DNA from: Candidatus Saccharimonadota bacterium
GTDB taxonomy: Bacteria > Patescibacteriota > Saccharimonadia > Saccharimonadales > Saccharimonadaceae
DNA: 64,000 nucleotides
Direction of reading: 5' to 3'
NCBI GenBank assembly: GCA_017533605.1
Contig: JAFWKF010000004.1
Span: forward strand, 62,001-126,000
In this document: positions 40,140-48,205 of the stretch, one piece after another
Layout of the letters: every line of letters begins with the position of its first letter
Position numbering within the stretch: the first letter of the stretch is position 1
Notes under the pieces: model-generated
What the model was told of the DNA's origin: nothing
The model's input: only the letters and a program-made list of their open reading frames with translations
The model's database searches: none
Translations under genes and position numbers: made by a program

Positions 40140-40889
40140 ATGAGTGAAAAAGTTATTTCTGACTATAATGGTTATGATTACAAAAAAGATTTCTGGGAGA
40201 ACACTGGTCGTGAATACGAAGACCAAGCTGACCGCATGGCTATTCGTAAATTACTCCCTAAGCGCATGGAAAAATTCGCCGATATCGGCGGCGGCTATGG
40301 CCGGCTCGCAACAGAGTATTTAAAACGCGCCCACAAAGTTTATATTTTTGACTATTCCAAGTCCGAGCTCAAGCAAGCCAAAGACATTTATGGTGACAAA
40401 GTAGAAACCCGCGCTGGTGATATTTACAAGTTGCCATTTAAAGACGATGAATTAGACGGTCTCATGATGGTTCGTGTTACTCATCATTTAAAGCATTTAG
40501 ATCAAGCCATCACCGAGCTTTACCGCGTATTAAAACCAGGCGGCGTTGCCGTGATAGAAGTTGCCAACAAGCGCACTTTGCCTAAAATGGCTCGCTTTAT
40601 TACTGGCCGCTCCAAAGTTAACCCATTTGATAAAAAAGTCGCCAACTACAAAGACATTTCAAAAGACGGCTTTTACAATTATCATCCTAAATATGTTGAA
40701 GAAATTTTTGACAAAACCGGCTTCACCACCGAAAAGGTCCTTTCGGTTTCAAATTTCCGAAACAAAGGCTTAAAGAAAATATTCGGCACCGAAAACCTCG
40801 TCAAAATGGAAGAATCCGCTCAGCAAGTTTTAGCACCCGTGCGCTTCGCCCCATCGATTTACTACAAATTGCGCAAACCCGAAGAATAA
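40140..40889 (+). CDS. SAM-dependent class I methyltransferase
   Basis: 249 aa. Motif I FADIGGGYGRLATEYL, motif II KVYIFDYSKSEL, AGDIYKLPFKDDELDG and LYRVLKPGGVAVIEV fit the UbiE/MenG-like methyltransferase group; the substrate is unknown. Its -10 (TATAAT, 40127-40132) lies inside the last codons of pilB, 7 nt before the ATG. It is followed by tRNA-Arg. Confidence 0.85.
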   Translation: MSEKVISDYNGYDYKKDFWENTGREYEDQADRMAIRKLLPKRMEKFADIGGGYGRLATEYLKRAHKVYIFDYSKSELKQAKDIYGDKVETRAGDIYKLPFKDDELDGLMMVRVTHHLKHLDQAITELYRVLKPGGVAVIEVANKRTLPKMARFITGRSKVNPFDKKVANYKDISKDGFYNYHPKYVEEIFDKTGFTTEKVLSVSNFRNKGLKKIFGTENLVKMEESAQQVLAPVRFAPSIYYKLRKPEE

Positions 40890-40906
40890 GGTATAATAAC
40901 TAGCAC

Positions 40907-40981
40907 GGAGCCGTCGTTCAACGGATAGGACCCAGACCCTCTAAGTCTGCGATGCTGGTTCGATTCCAGCCGGCTCTACCA
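40907..40981 (+). tRNA. tRNA-Arg (anticodon TCT)
   Basis: Acceptor GGAGCCG/CGGCTCT (G1-U72 wobble), anticodon stem CAGAC/GTCTG with loop CCTCTAA (TCT), T-loop TTCGATT, encoded CCA. TATAAT at 40892-40897. It flanks the restriction-modification pair. Confidence 0.95.
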
Positions 40982-41016
40982 AAGAAGGTACTATTTTTGT
41001 TTTTAAGGAGGTTAAA

Positions 41017-41811
41017 TTGATCAAAATTAATGAAATCTACTGTACTGATTGTGTTGATTTCATGAAAAAAATGAAAAAAGATTTTGTTGATTTAACAGTC
41101 ACATCTCCTCCTTATGATGACTTGAGAAACTATAATGGTTATGTTTTTAAATGTGACGAGATAGCTAAAGAACTATTTAGAATTACAAAAAAAGGTGGCG
41201 TGGTTGTTTGGGTAGTTGGGGATAAAATTAAAAATGGTAATAAAACGCTTACTAGTTTTAAGCAGGCTCTAACCTTTCAATCCATGGGTTTCAACGTACA
41301 TGATGTCATGATATATAAAAAAAAGAATACCCCTTTTATGCGCTCTAACGCCTACACCAATTGTTATGAATATATGTTTGTTTTTTCTAAAGGCTCGCCA
41401 AAAACGTTTAATCCGCTAAAAGAACCAACAGTCAGAAATGGTTACGAAATGTTAGTCTCAAACAAAAAAGCCGATGGCATAAATAAAAAAGTCTTAGGTA
41501 AACTCAATAAAGAAAAGGTTAAAACAAATATCTGGGAATACGCCGTAGGGCTTGGTGGATCCACTAAGGATAAAATCGCTTTTAAACACCCGGCTATTTT
41601 TCCAGAAAATTTAGCAAAAGATCATATTCTCAGTTGGAGTAATCAAGGCGATTTGGTATTTGATCCTATGTGTGGAAGTGGTACTACATGTAAAATAGCA
41701 ATGCAACACCAAAGAAACTATCTAGGGTGTGATATCTCGCAAGAATATGTCGATGTCGCAAAGAAAAGAATAAAAAGTGCACCTATCCAGATTTCTTTAG
41801 ATAGTCTATAG
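41017..41811 (+). CDS. DNA methyltransferase (beta-class, N4-C or N6-A) of a type II R-M system
   Basis: 264 aa. The catalytic motif IV TSPPYDDLRNY is near the N-terminus (about 29-39) and motif I DPMCGSGTTCKIAM near the C-terminus, the order of beta-class amino-methyltransferases; SPPY occurs in N4-cytosine and some N6-adenine enzymes. The target recognition region lies between. It starts with TTG 5 nt after AAGGAGG, since the next ATG would cut the N-terminal catalytic strand. No strong promoter is visible, so it may rely on tRNA-Arg read-through. It overlaps the convergent HNH gene by 29 bp. Confidence 0.85.
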   Translation: MIKINEIYCTDCVDFMKKMKKDFVDLTVTSPPYDDLRNYNGYVFKCDEIAKELFRITKKGGVVVWVVGDKIKNGNKTLTSFKQALTFQSMGFNVHDVMIYKKKNTPFMRSNAYTNCYEYMFVFSKGSPKTFNPLKEPTVRNGYEMLVSNKKADGINKKVLGKLNKEKVKTNIWEYAVGLGGSTKDKIAFKHPAIFPENLAKDHILSWSNQGDLVFDPMCGSGTTCKIAMQHQRNYLGCDISQEYVDVAKKRIKSAPIQISLDSL

Positions 41812-42355
41812 CGTTTTGTAAGAGCTCTACTCTGTCTTTAAAACGACCGAGCCCGGTATTGCAGCTATCACAAATCCAGGCTCTTGGTTTACCAGTATTA
41901 TGATCATGATCCAAAACTACCTTACTGGTAACGCCTGGTATTGTTCTTTTTTTACAAATTGGACATTCCCAAATGATGCAATTAGGTTTTATTTTTCTCC
42001 ATTTTCTTTTTTCGTTTACCGGTACGTCTACGCCATCTATTTTTTCTCTACATTTATTACATGAAGGCCTTCTGACTGTTCTGTTATTTTTTCCATTTTG
42101 GTTTTTCGCAAATTGTTCCACTGGCAATAGTTTGCAGCATACATTACATATTTTCTTCTCGAAATTATCACCTGTTTTTAATGGATCAAACATTTCGACA
42201 TTGATCTTATTAATTCTTAATGGACCATTTACATCTGTAAAACTAACGATATAATAATCATTGTCTTCATTGTCTACGATTCCAACTTCATTTTTTTCTA
42301 AAAGATAGTTATCAGCTTTAATGTCATCCAATAAATAAACAAATTTTGACCCCAT
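41783..42355 (-). CDS. HNH (beta-beta-alpha-metal) restriction endonuclease with two zinc clusters
   Basis: 190 aa. The first half carries a Cys4 cluster (CNVCCKLLPVEQF, then CNKCREK); the second has CPICKKR, VVLDHDHNTGKPRAWICDSC and NTGLGRF, the endonuclease VII-like HNH signature. Size and order resemble Hpy99I-type enzymes, though the target cannot be read. I start at ATG 42355 and not at an upstream TTG (42385) inside aspS. Convergent overlap with the methyltransferase supports a functional R-M pair. It begins 13 bp after the aspS stop. Confidence 0.78.
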   Translation of the reverse strand: MGSKFVYLLDDIKADNYLLEKNEVGIVDNEDNDYYIVSFTDVNGPLRINKINVEMFDPLKTGDNFEKKICNVCCKLLPVEQFAKNQNGKNNRTVRRPSCNKCREKIDGVDVPVNEKRKWRKIKPNCIIWECPICKKRTIPGVTSKVVLDHDHNTGKPRAWICDSCNTGLGRFKDRVELLQNAIDYLKKSG

Positions 42356-42368
42356 AATATTCTTTCTG

Positions 42369-44168
42369 TTAATTGTCCTCTTCAATAATTGCCAAATGTG
42401 ATTCGTCTAGTTGCTCCGCATCTACCGCGGAAGGCGAACCCATCATTAGATCCACACCTGAACCATTCTTTGGAAATGCCACAATATCACGAATGTTTTC
42501 CGCATCTTCTAGCACCATAAATATTCGGTCCAGTCCAGGCGCACAGCCAGCATGTGGCGGCGCTCCAAACTTAAAGGCATTTAGCATCCCGCCAAACCGC
42601 GCTTCCACGTATTCATTATTAAATCCTAAAATATTAAATACCTTGTACATGATTTCTGGGTTGTAATTTCTTACCGCACCCGAGCAAACTTCATAGCCAT
42701 TCATCACCATGTCATATTGGTCGGCTACAATGGCTAATTTTTCTTCGTCAGTTTTTGCGTTTGTCAAAGCCTCAAGTCCGCCTTTTGGCATACTAAACGG
42801 ATTGTGTCCAAAATCTAATTTATGGTTTTTTTCATCCCATTCGTAAAATGGAAAATCTACAATCCAAGCATACGCCACTTCGTCATTATTCTTCATCTTA
42901 AAGTGGTCGGCAAAAGCAATTCTAAGTTCCCCAAGTACTTTATTAACTTTCATGCGTTCATCCGCACCAAAGAACACCGCATCACCATCTTTCGCGCCAG
43001 TTAGTTTTTTCACGCCGTCAATTTCGGCTTCGCTCATGAACTTTAGAATTGGTGATTTGGCTTCACCGTCACTATATAATATATAGGCAAGTCCTCCAGC
43101 ACCTAATTTGCGAGCTTTTTCTGTAAAATCATCAATCTCGCGACGAGTAAGCGCGGCGCCACCTTTAACACGCAGGGCCTTCACGCAAGGTTGTTTGAAC
43201 ACTTTAAAATCAGTATCCTTAAATACGTCCGTGAGTTCAATTAACTCCATGCCATAGCGGAGATCTGGCTTGTCAGTACCATAAGTTTCTATAGCGAAGC
43301 TATATGGTAAGCAGGGAACCATTCCGTCCTTTTCCATGTAAGCTTTTGCTGGCTCAGAATTTGTCACCAGTTTTTTCTTAGCAAACTTGGTCGCGAGTTC
43401 CACGAACAATGGCTCAATGGTTTGGCGCACTATTTCACCATTATTCACGAATGCCATTTCTAGATCTAGCTGATAAAAATCACCGTATAATCTATCTGCT
43501 CTTGGATCTTCATCTCTAAAACATGGTGCAATTTGGAAATACTTATCCACGCCACCTACCATCAAAAGTTGTTTAAACTGTTGTGGCGCCTGTGGCAGAG
43601 CATAAAACTTACCAGGATGTAGCCTAGATGGCACTAAGAAATCTCGCGCTCCTTCAGGTGAAGAGTTCGCTAGTATCGGCGTAGTAATCTCGGTAAAATC
43701 ATGATCATACATAAAGTTGCGGATAAAACGATAGTATTCTGAACGACGTTTCAAAATATTCTGCATGCTCGGACGACGAAGATCAAGGTAACGATATTTT
43801 AATCTCATTTCTTCTGAAGATTTTTCACCATCATCATGAGTATTCACCGGCAAAGGCTCCGAACGGTTTAGGAGCGTCAGCTCATCTACAACTAATTCAA
43901 TCTTACCAGTCGCGATATTTGGATTAATAAGCTCCGGTTCACGCTCGCGTATTTTGCCAGTCGCAGAAAGTACAAATTCGTCGCGTACACTCTCCGCCAG
44001 CGCAAAAGATTCTGTATTTTCTGGCGTTATCACTAGCTGGATAATCCCTGTGTGGTCACGCAGGTCAATAAAAATTAACCCGCCATGATCGCGTCGTGAG
44101 TTTACCCAACCCTCAACTAAAACAGATTTTCCTAAATAGTTTTCTAATTCGTTTGCTAAAATTCTCAT
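42369..44168 (-). CDS. aspS: Aspartyl-tRNA synthetase, bacterial type
   Basis: 599 aa class II synthetase. N-terminal OB fold (GKSVLVEGWVNSRRDHGGLI), motif 2 FRDEDPRADRLYGDFYQLDLE, APQQFKQ substrate loop, a bacterial GAD insertion (about 270-410), motif 3 GLDRIFMVLEDAENIRD. On the minus strand TATAAT lies 7 nt before the ATG (extended TGC). The HNH nuclease gene follows directly, so it may be co-transcribed. Confidence 0.97.
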   Translation of the reverse strand: MRILANELENYLGKSVLVEGWVNSRRDHGGLIFIDLRDHTGIIQLVITPENTESFALAESVRDEFVLSATGKIREREPELINPNIATGKIELVVDELTLLNRSEPLPVNTHDDGEKSSEEMRLKYRYLDLRRPSMQNILKRRSEYYRFIRNFMYDHDFTEITTPILANSSPEGARDFLVPSRLHPGKFYALPQAPQQFKQLLMVGGVDKYFQIAPCFRDEDPRADRLYGDFYQLDLEMAFVNNGEIVRQTIEPLFVELATKFAKKKLVTNSEPAKAYMEKDGMVPCLPYSFAIETYGTDKPDLRYGMELIELTDVFKDTDFKVFKQPCVKALRVKGGAALTRREIDDFTEKARKLGAGGLAYILYSDGEAKSPILKFMSEAEIDGVKKLTGAKDGDAVFFGADERMKVNKVLGELRIAFADHFKMKNNDEVAYAWIVDFPFYEWDEKNHKLDFGHNPFSMPKGGLEALTNAKTDEEKLAIVADQYDMVMNGYEVCSGAVRNYNPEIMYKVFNILGFNNEYVEARFGGMLNAFKFGAPPHAGCAPGLDRIFMVLEDAENIRDIVAFPKNGSGVDLMMGSPSAVDAEQLDESHLAIIEEDN

Positions 44169-44184
44169 ATCTGTTATTATAGCA

Positions 44185-44751
44185 CTAATTCAGCAAATAA
44201 TCTAGCAACATCTGAATCGTAAAAAACCCAGCTAGCGAATCTTTTTTATCTAAAACCAGAAAATAATAACTATTTGTGCGCTCAATTTCAGAAATTACAA
44301 AATCAAGAGAATCATCAACGTGTAGATAATTCACGTTTTTATCCATGTATTTCTCAGCCCGGTCGGTCTTTTTAATTTCTAGCGCATTTAAAGCTTCGGT
44401 ATGAATGATACCCTTCACCTTGTCGTAGTTATCTACCACCGGGAAATTTGTAAAACCAGATTTGTATAATTTATCTAGTACTAGCGGCCCGAGTACATCC
44501 TTATAATTTACAAAAACCATTTCTTTTTTACCTATCATTAAATCTTCTACTGTGCGATCTTCAAAACTCATTACTGCTGCAATACGTGCTCGGTCTTTAC
44601 TATCTAAAACTGATTTCGGCGTACGACGTAGCACCCCGATGAATTCTTCTAACGATTTTGGTGTGTATTTTTCGGCCGGCTTTCTTTCGCGGTATTTCTC
44701 TAGCCGCGGGTCAAGGAATTTTACAATTTTACATAAAAACTCGTGCCACAT
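44185..44751 (-). CDS. CBS-domain pair protein
   Basis: 188 aa. Two CBS domains (about 70-125 and 130-188) typified by TVEDLMIGKKEMVFVNY and KVKGIIHTEAL, as in the cytoplasmic part of HlyC/CorC-type proteins, but without their membrane domain. It could sense adenine nucleotides. It ends 16 bp before aspS on the same strand. The minus-strand -10 (44761-44766) overlaps the divergent promoter of the DsbA-like gene. Confidence 0.75.
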   Translation of the reverse strand: MWHEFLCKIVKFLDPRLEKYRERKPAEKYTPKSLEEFIGVLRRTPKSVLDSKDRARIAAVMSFEDRTVEDLMIGKKEMVFVNYKDVLGPLVLDKLYKSGFTNFPVVDNYDKVKGIIHTEALNALEIKKTDRAEKYMDKNVNYLHVDDSLDFVISEIERTNSYYFLVLDKKDSLAGFFTIQMLLDYLLN

Positions 44752-44753
44752 GG

Positions 44754-44766
44754 TATAATTATTATA
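44754..44766. promoter_or_regulatory. Overlapping divergent -10 boxes (13-bp palindrome)
   Basis: TATAATTATTATA reads TATAAT on the plus strand (44754-44759, for the DsbA-like gene) and TATAAT on the minus strand (44761-44766, for the CBS gene). Each start site would lie inside the other promoter, so only one can fire at a time. Confidence 0.65.
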
Positions 44767-44781
44767 ACATAAAGGAGTTAT

Positions 44782-45540
44782 ATGAAAAAGTTAAAAGGAT
44801 TTTCTGCCATTGCTTTAATTATCGGCATCGCTGTAGTTGTGCTAATTGCGATTGGTGCCTATGCAGTAATAGACGGCAATAACAAAGCCACCAATTTTAA
44901 TGATTATGATTTTTATTCCGTGATTGAACCCACCAAAGACAACGGCGAAATCGGCGACCACGTTAAAGGCAATGCCGATGCGCCAGTTTTAATCTTTGAA
45001 TATGCCGATTATCAATGCCCAGGCTGTGCTTCAATTAATACTCGTGTCAATCGTGTTGTAGAGCAACTAGACGGTAAGCTCGCCATTGTTTATCGTAGCT
45101 TCCTCCTTTCTTATCACCAAAACGGCACCGCTGCCGCTTCCGCTGCTGAAGCTGCCGGCCTCCAAGGTTATTGGAAAGAATACGCCGACAAACTATTTGC
45201 CGAACAATCCGAATGGGAGTATGCCGACACCGCCGAAAGAACCGAATATTTCAACAAATACTTTGAAGAAGTTACTGATGGCAAAGGCGACTTAGATAAA
45301 TTCAACGCCGACATCGCCTCAGATGCTGTTTCTAAAAAGATCAGTTTTGATATGGGAATTGGCAAGCGTATTGATGTGGGTGGCACTCCAGCCTTCTACG
45401 TAGACGGCCAGCTCATTAATTGGGGCGGGGAAGGCAGCGTTACTGTCAATGGTAAAACTATTTCTTGGGATTCCGCCCGTTCTGGCGACGATTTTATTAA
45501 ACTAATCAAAGATATTGTAGCCGCAAAAACAACCGAATAA
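44782..45540 (+). CDS. DsbA-like thiol-disulfide oxidoreductase, membrane-anchored
   Basis: 252 aa. N-terminal TM (about 8-30, AIALIIGIAVVVLIAIGAYAVI), then a thioredoxin fold with the active site FEYADYQCPGCASIN (CPGC), a helical insertion and cis-Pro GGTPAFYVDG. It introduces or isomerises disulfides in exported proteins, relevant to the cysteine-containing pilins and surface proteins here. AAAGGAG ribosome site. It ends at a bidirectional terminator. Confidence 0.93.
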   Translation: MKKLKGFSAIALIIGIAVVVLIAIGAYAVIDGNNKATNFNDYDFYSVIEPTKDNGEIGDHVKGNADAPVLIFEYADYQCPGCASINTRVNRVVEQLDGKLAIVYRSFLLSYHQNGTAAASAAEAAGLQGYWKEYADKLFAEQSEWEYADTAERTEYFNKYFEEVTDGKGDLDKFNADIASDAVSKKISFDMGIGKRIDVGGTPAFYVDGQLINWGGEGSVTVNGKTISWDSARSGDDFIKLIKDIVAAKTTE

Positions 45541-45566
45541 AAAATCCCCCTAAGGGGGATTTTTTA
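45537..45566. terminator. Bidirectional terminator
   Basis: AATAAAAAATCCCCC-TAA-GGGGGATTTTTTAT, with a T run on both strands. It serves the DsbA-like gene on the plus strand and the 28-aa gene on the minus strand. Confidence 0.92.
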
Positions 45567-45650
45567 TATTTCTATAAACTCTTGCCATGCGGCAGGAGCT
45601 ATTTTTGACTCTTTACGCTCTTGAGCGCGACGAAGTCGTTTGATACGCAT
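45564..45650 (-). CDS. Possible 28-aa basic peptide
   Basis: MRIKRLRRAQERKESKIAPA followed by AWQEFIEI. The sequence AAGGAGAAAA lies about 10 nt before the ATG. On the minus strand, TTGCAT, a 17-bp spacer and TAGAAT (ending near 45746, extended TGG) form a promoter, and the stop falls in the bidirectional terminator. The leader of about 90 nt has a CCAG/CTGG hairpin and a GC-rich block (CGAGGCGGGAGGTC). This stretch, 45567-45802, may instead express a small RNA. Confidence 0.4.
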   Translation of the reverse strand: MRIKRLRRAQERKESKIAPAAWQEFIEI

Positions 45651-45802
45651 GTATCTAATTTTCTCCTTAATGTTTTTCGCTCTTCCGACCTCCCGCCTCG
45701 CGAAAGACCTTAGCCACCAGTCTACTGGGAATAATGAGCGATAAAAAGTATTCTACCAAACGATTTTGAATAATGCAAGCTTAAAAATGATATAATAATG
45801 AT

Positions 45803-46477
45803 ATGAAAAAGCGTGGGCGTCTTAAATTCCACAAAATTAAGACCTGGCAGCTGTTAATTATTTTAGTGCCACTTTTATTTTTGGACGCCACATTTTTAAG
45901 ATTAGATCACATCAAGATGACTGAACTTCGCAGTGCTGTACTCGCCGCAGATGAGGCCGACGATGACGAAAAAATCTCCAGTACTCTAGAAGAACTCAAA
46001 AAATTCGTCTTTTCTAATATAGTTATTAATATAGTAGATGATAATGGCGATCAAAAAATTACTTTTGGCACCGGGCCATTTTATTTAGAGCATCAATACA
46101 TTAGGGCTGCCAACAAAGCTCTGGAAGAAGCCGAAGCGACCATCGCCTCAGATAATAACCCCAACGGCAACATTTATCAGCTAGCTTCTGAAACCTGTCG
46201 CGCCCAAGCTCTCGCCAACGGCTGGACTTGGGATAACCCTAACTATATTAATTGTATGGTTAGCGAAATCAATAAATACCCTGCTGCTGATGAAATCCAA
46301 GATCAAATCATCGCTAGCCTCCCATCTACCGAACTTTACCGCAAGAATTATGCCTCTCCGCTTTGGGCTCCAACCGTTAGTGGTTTCCTAATTTTGCTTA
46401 CTCTTATTATCATCGTTATAATTTTTATTAGAGCGATTATCTGGATTATATTGCGCTTATCCCTATTATTTATTTAA
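45803..46477 (+). CDS. Membrane protein with extracytoplasmic domain, unknown
   Basis: 224 aa. TM1 (about 16-34, QLLIILVPLLFLDATFL), an exported domain of about 135 aa with two cysteines (ETCRAQALANGW, NYINCMVSE) that may form a disulfide, and a C-terminal TM region (about 190-224) rich in Ile. TATAAT (45791-45796) leaves 6 nt to the ATG: leaderless. No family recognised. Possibly an envelope-assembly protein. Confidence 0.6.
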   Translation: MKKRGRLKFHKIKTWQLLIILVPLLFLDATFLRLDHIKMTELRSAVLAADEADDDEKISSTLEELKKFVFSNIVINIVDDNGDQKITFGTGPFYLEHQYIRAANKALEEAEATIASDNNPNGNIYQLASETCRAQALANGWTWDNPNYINCMVSEINKYPAADEIQDQIIASLPSTELYRKNYASPLWAPTVSGFLILLTLIIIVIIFIRAIIWIILRLSLLFI

Positions 46478-46503
46478 TTCTCTAAAAATCCCCCAAAAAC
46501 CCC

Positions 46504-46532
46504 TTGACATTTTTCTTATGCAAGCATAAGAT
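46504..46532 (+). promoter_or_regulatory. Promoter with embedded operator-like palindrome
   Basis: TTGACA (46504-46509), 17 bp, TAAGAT (46527-46532). The inverted repeat CTTATGC-AA-GCATAAG (46515-46530) fills the spacer and overlaps the -10, an ideal position for a repressor site. Confidence 0.65.
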
Positions 46533-46563
46533 AAGAATATATTAACTAAAGGAGGAAAGCTAA

Positions 46564-46767
46564 ATGGCTTACGAACATACCAATGGTAAAGGTGTGAAAT
46601 ACTATCTACACAAATCTGAAGTTACTCTTCGTGGTGGCAAACCTCAAACTATCTATTTCTTCACTAAAGACGAGAAAGGCGGCAAAGGCACTCCATGTGA
46701 CCTTCCTGCAGATCGCGTAGTTTGCGAAAACCCACGCAATGGCTTCTTGACCCTCAAGAAGAAATAA
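46564..46767 (+). CDS. 67-aa small protein of unknown function, strongly expressed unit
   Basis: MAYEHTNGKGVKYYLHKSEV is the start, then LRGGKPQTIYFFTKDEK and VVCENPRNGFLTLKKK. A compact all-beta fold is likely; similar small proteins seem common in Saccharibacteria, but I know no function. It has a perfect AAAGGAGGAAA ribosome site, a full promoter with a probable operator, and its own terminator, which all suggest high regulated expression. Confidence 0.75.
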   Translation: MAYEHTNGKGVKYYLHKSEVTLRGGKPQTIYFFTKDEKGGKGTPCDLPADRVVCENPRNGFLTLKKK

Positions 46768-46783
46768 TTACATTGGTTATTTA

Positions 46784-46816
46784 AGATGCCGCTCATTTAA
46801 CGTGCGGCATCTTTTT
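46784..46816 (+). terminator. Rho-independent terminator
   Basis: AGATGCCGC / GCGGCATCT stem with an 11-nt loop and a T run. It ends the 67-aa gene transcript just before tRNA-Ile. Confidence 0.93.
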
Positions 46817-46836
46817 GTGATATAATATCATTGAAT

Positions 46837-46913
46837 GGGGATGTAGCTCAGTTGGCTAGAGCATGCGTCTTATACACGCAGAGTCCCTGGTTCGAGTCCA
46901 GGCATCCCTACCA
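46837..46913 (+). tRNA. tRNA-Ile (anticodon TAT)
   Basis: Acceptor GGGGATG/CATCCCT (G1-U72 wobble), D-stem GCTC/GAGC, anticodon stem TGCGT/ACGCA with loop CTTATAC, giving TAT (reads AUA), T-stem CCTGG/CCAGG, encoded CCA. TATAAT at 46821-46826. In most bacteria AUA is read by a CAT tRNA modified by TilS; a gene-encoded TAT anticodon is unusual. Confidence 0.93.
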
Positions 46914-46925
46914 AAAAGGGTGATT

Positions 46926-47351
46926 ATGAATATCAAGACTAAACTTCGTCAATTTAAATATAAGTTAAGTCATGATTTTTTTTCGGTTGAAAATGTTGTC
47001 CTTATTTTAGCAATTATCCTCTGTCTTACTTGGACTTATCAGTCCATCCTTGCCATGTCTCGCAACTGGGAACTCTCAGAACGATTAACCGCAGAACGCA
47101 AGAACCTCGAACTCTTAAGTATAGAAGTCGAGACCGCCGAATTAGAAAACCAGTACTACGCCTCTAACGAATACCAAGAACTCCTTGCTCGTAAAACTAT
47201 AGACAAGAAACTCCCCGGCGAAAACATGGTGGTAATGCCAGAAAATTCCGATGCCGCTAAAAACAAGCATCAAACTGCCCCTGTAGAAGTAGCTGAAAAA
47301 ACCTACTCAAATTTCGAAAAATGGCTCCAATATTTATTTCCAAGTTTTTGA
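46926..47351 (+). CDS. FtsB/DivIC-like septum formation protein
   Basis: 141 aa. A short basic N-terminus, TM (about 22-44, VVLILAIILCLTWTYQSILA) and a coiled coil (about 48-90, ERLTAERKNLELLSIEVETA), then a hydrophilic tail. This is the layout of septum formation initiators (FtsB/DivIC), which link FtsZ-dependent division to wall synthesis. The AGGGTGATT ribosome site is weak. It follows tRNA-Ile by 12 bp and could be on the tRNA transcript. Confidence 0.7.
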   Translation: MNIKTKLRQFKYKLSHDFFSVENVVLILAIILCLTWTYQSILAMSRNWELSERLTAERKNLELLSIEVETAELENQYYASNEYQELLARKTIDKKLPGENMVVMPENSDAAKNKHQTAPVEVAEKTYSNFEKWLQYLFPSF

Positions 47352-47386
47352 CATTTTTTTGAAACGCTTATGGTATAATATAAGAT

Positions 47387-48202
47387 ATGAGTAGGAAAAA
47401 AGGTTTTACACTTATTGAAGTTGCAATTTTTCTAGTTATCACCGGTGCATTATTTGTTGCGGTGACCGTTGGGGTCCAAAACTCCATCTACCAACAACGC
47501 TACAACGATTCCGTACAAGGATTTGTGGATTTTCTTAAAAATGTTTATTCATCCGTTACCAATACCGAAAACTTACCAGGCGGTGGTCGCAGCGACAAAG
47601 CAATCTATGGCAAACTTGTCACCTTTGGTGAGTCTAAATCTCCATCCAACTCAGAAGAGAATTACGACGAAAACACCATTTATGTTTACAACGTTATCGG
47701 CGATGTCAATGAAGAAGATGCTATTGGTTCTGGCAATGCTCTCGACATACTAACTGCCTTAAACGCAGATGTGGCCGCAGCAGACGGTGATTCTTCTGCC
47801 AAAGCTTTCGGCATTATTGAAAGCTACACCCCGCGTTGGGCCGCTCAAATTCAAAACACCGACAATTACAATCTTTTCAAAGGCGCTCTTCTCATTGTTC
47901 GTCATCCATCATCTGGTACAGTTTACACATTTGCTATGAAGGGCGAAGATGAGACAATCGAAGTTAACCAAAGAATCAATGCTACTGGTATTGAAGGTTC
48001 ATACAATAATATCCTCATGGACTATCTTAATGAAAAATTCTTTAAACTCGAACAAGTTGATTTTTGTATTAATCCAGAAGGCGATGAAGCCAGTACTATC
48101 AGGCGTGATGTTAGAATTAACGCCAACGCCAGGAATTCTTCCAGTATCAGTATTGTCCCGAACGATAGCGATAATTATGCATGTGCTGTAAAGTCGGAGT
48201 AG
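47387..48202 (+). CDS. Type IV pilin-like protein 1 (prepilin)
   Basis: 271 aa. The prepilin leader ends KKG with cleavage before FTLIEVAIFLVITGALFVAV, including the Glu5-type residue of the mature N-terminus; a globular C-terminal domain with two cysteines (QVDFCINPEG, DNYACAVKSE) follows, which may form the D-loop disulfide. TATAAT (47374-47379) leaves 7 nt to the ATG. First gene of a three-gene pilus operon; it would be matured by a prepilin peptidase encoded elsewhere. Confidence 0.88.
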   Translation: MSRKKGFTLIEVAIFLVITGALFVAVTVGVQNSIYQQRYNDSVQGFVDFLKNVYSSVTNTENLPGGGRSDKAIYGKLVTFGESKSPSNSEENYDENTIYVYNVIGDVNEEDAIGSGNALDILTALNADVAAADGDSSAKAFGIIESYTPRWAAQIQNTDNYNLFKGALLIVRHPSSGTVYTFAMKGEDETIEVNQRINATGIEGSYNNILMDYLNEKFFKLEQVDFCINPEGDEASTIRRDVRINANARNSSSISIVPNDSDNYACAVKSE

Positions 48203-48205
48203 TCA

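Noticed and set aside
45567-45802. Signal recognition particle RNA (ffs) on the minus strand
   Set aside because: GGAGGTCGGAAGAG looks slightly like the SRP loop, but the GGAA/GNAR pairing context and helix 8 are missing.
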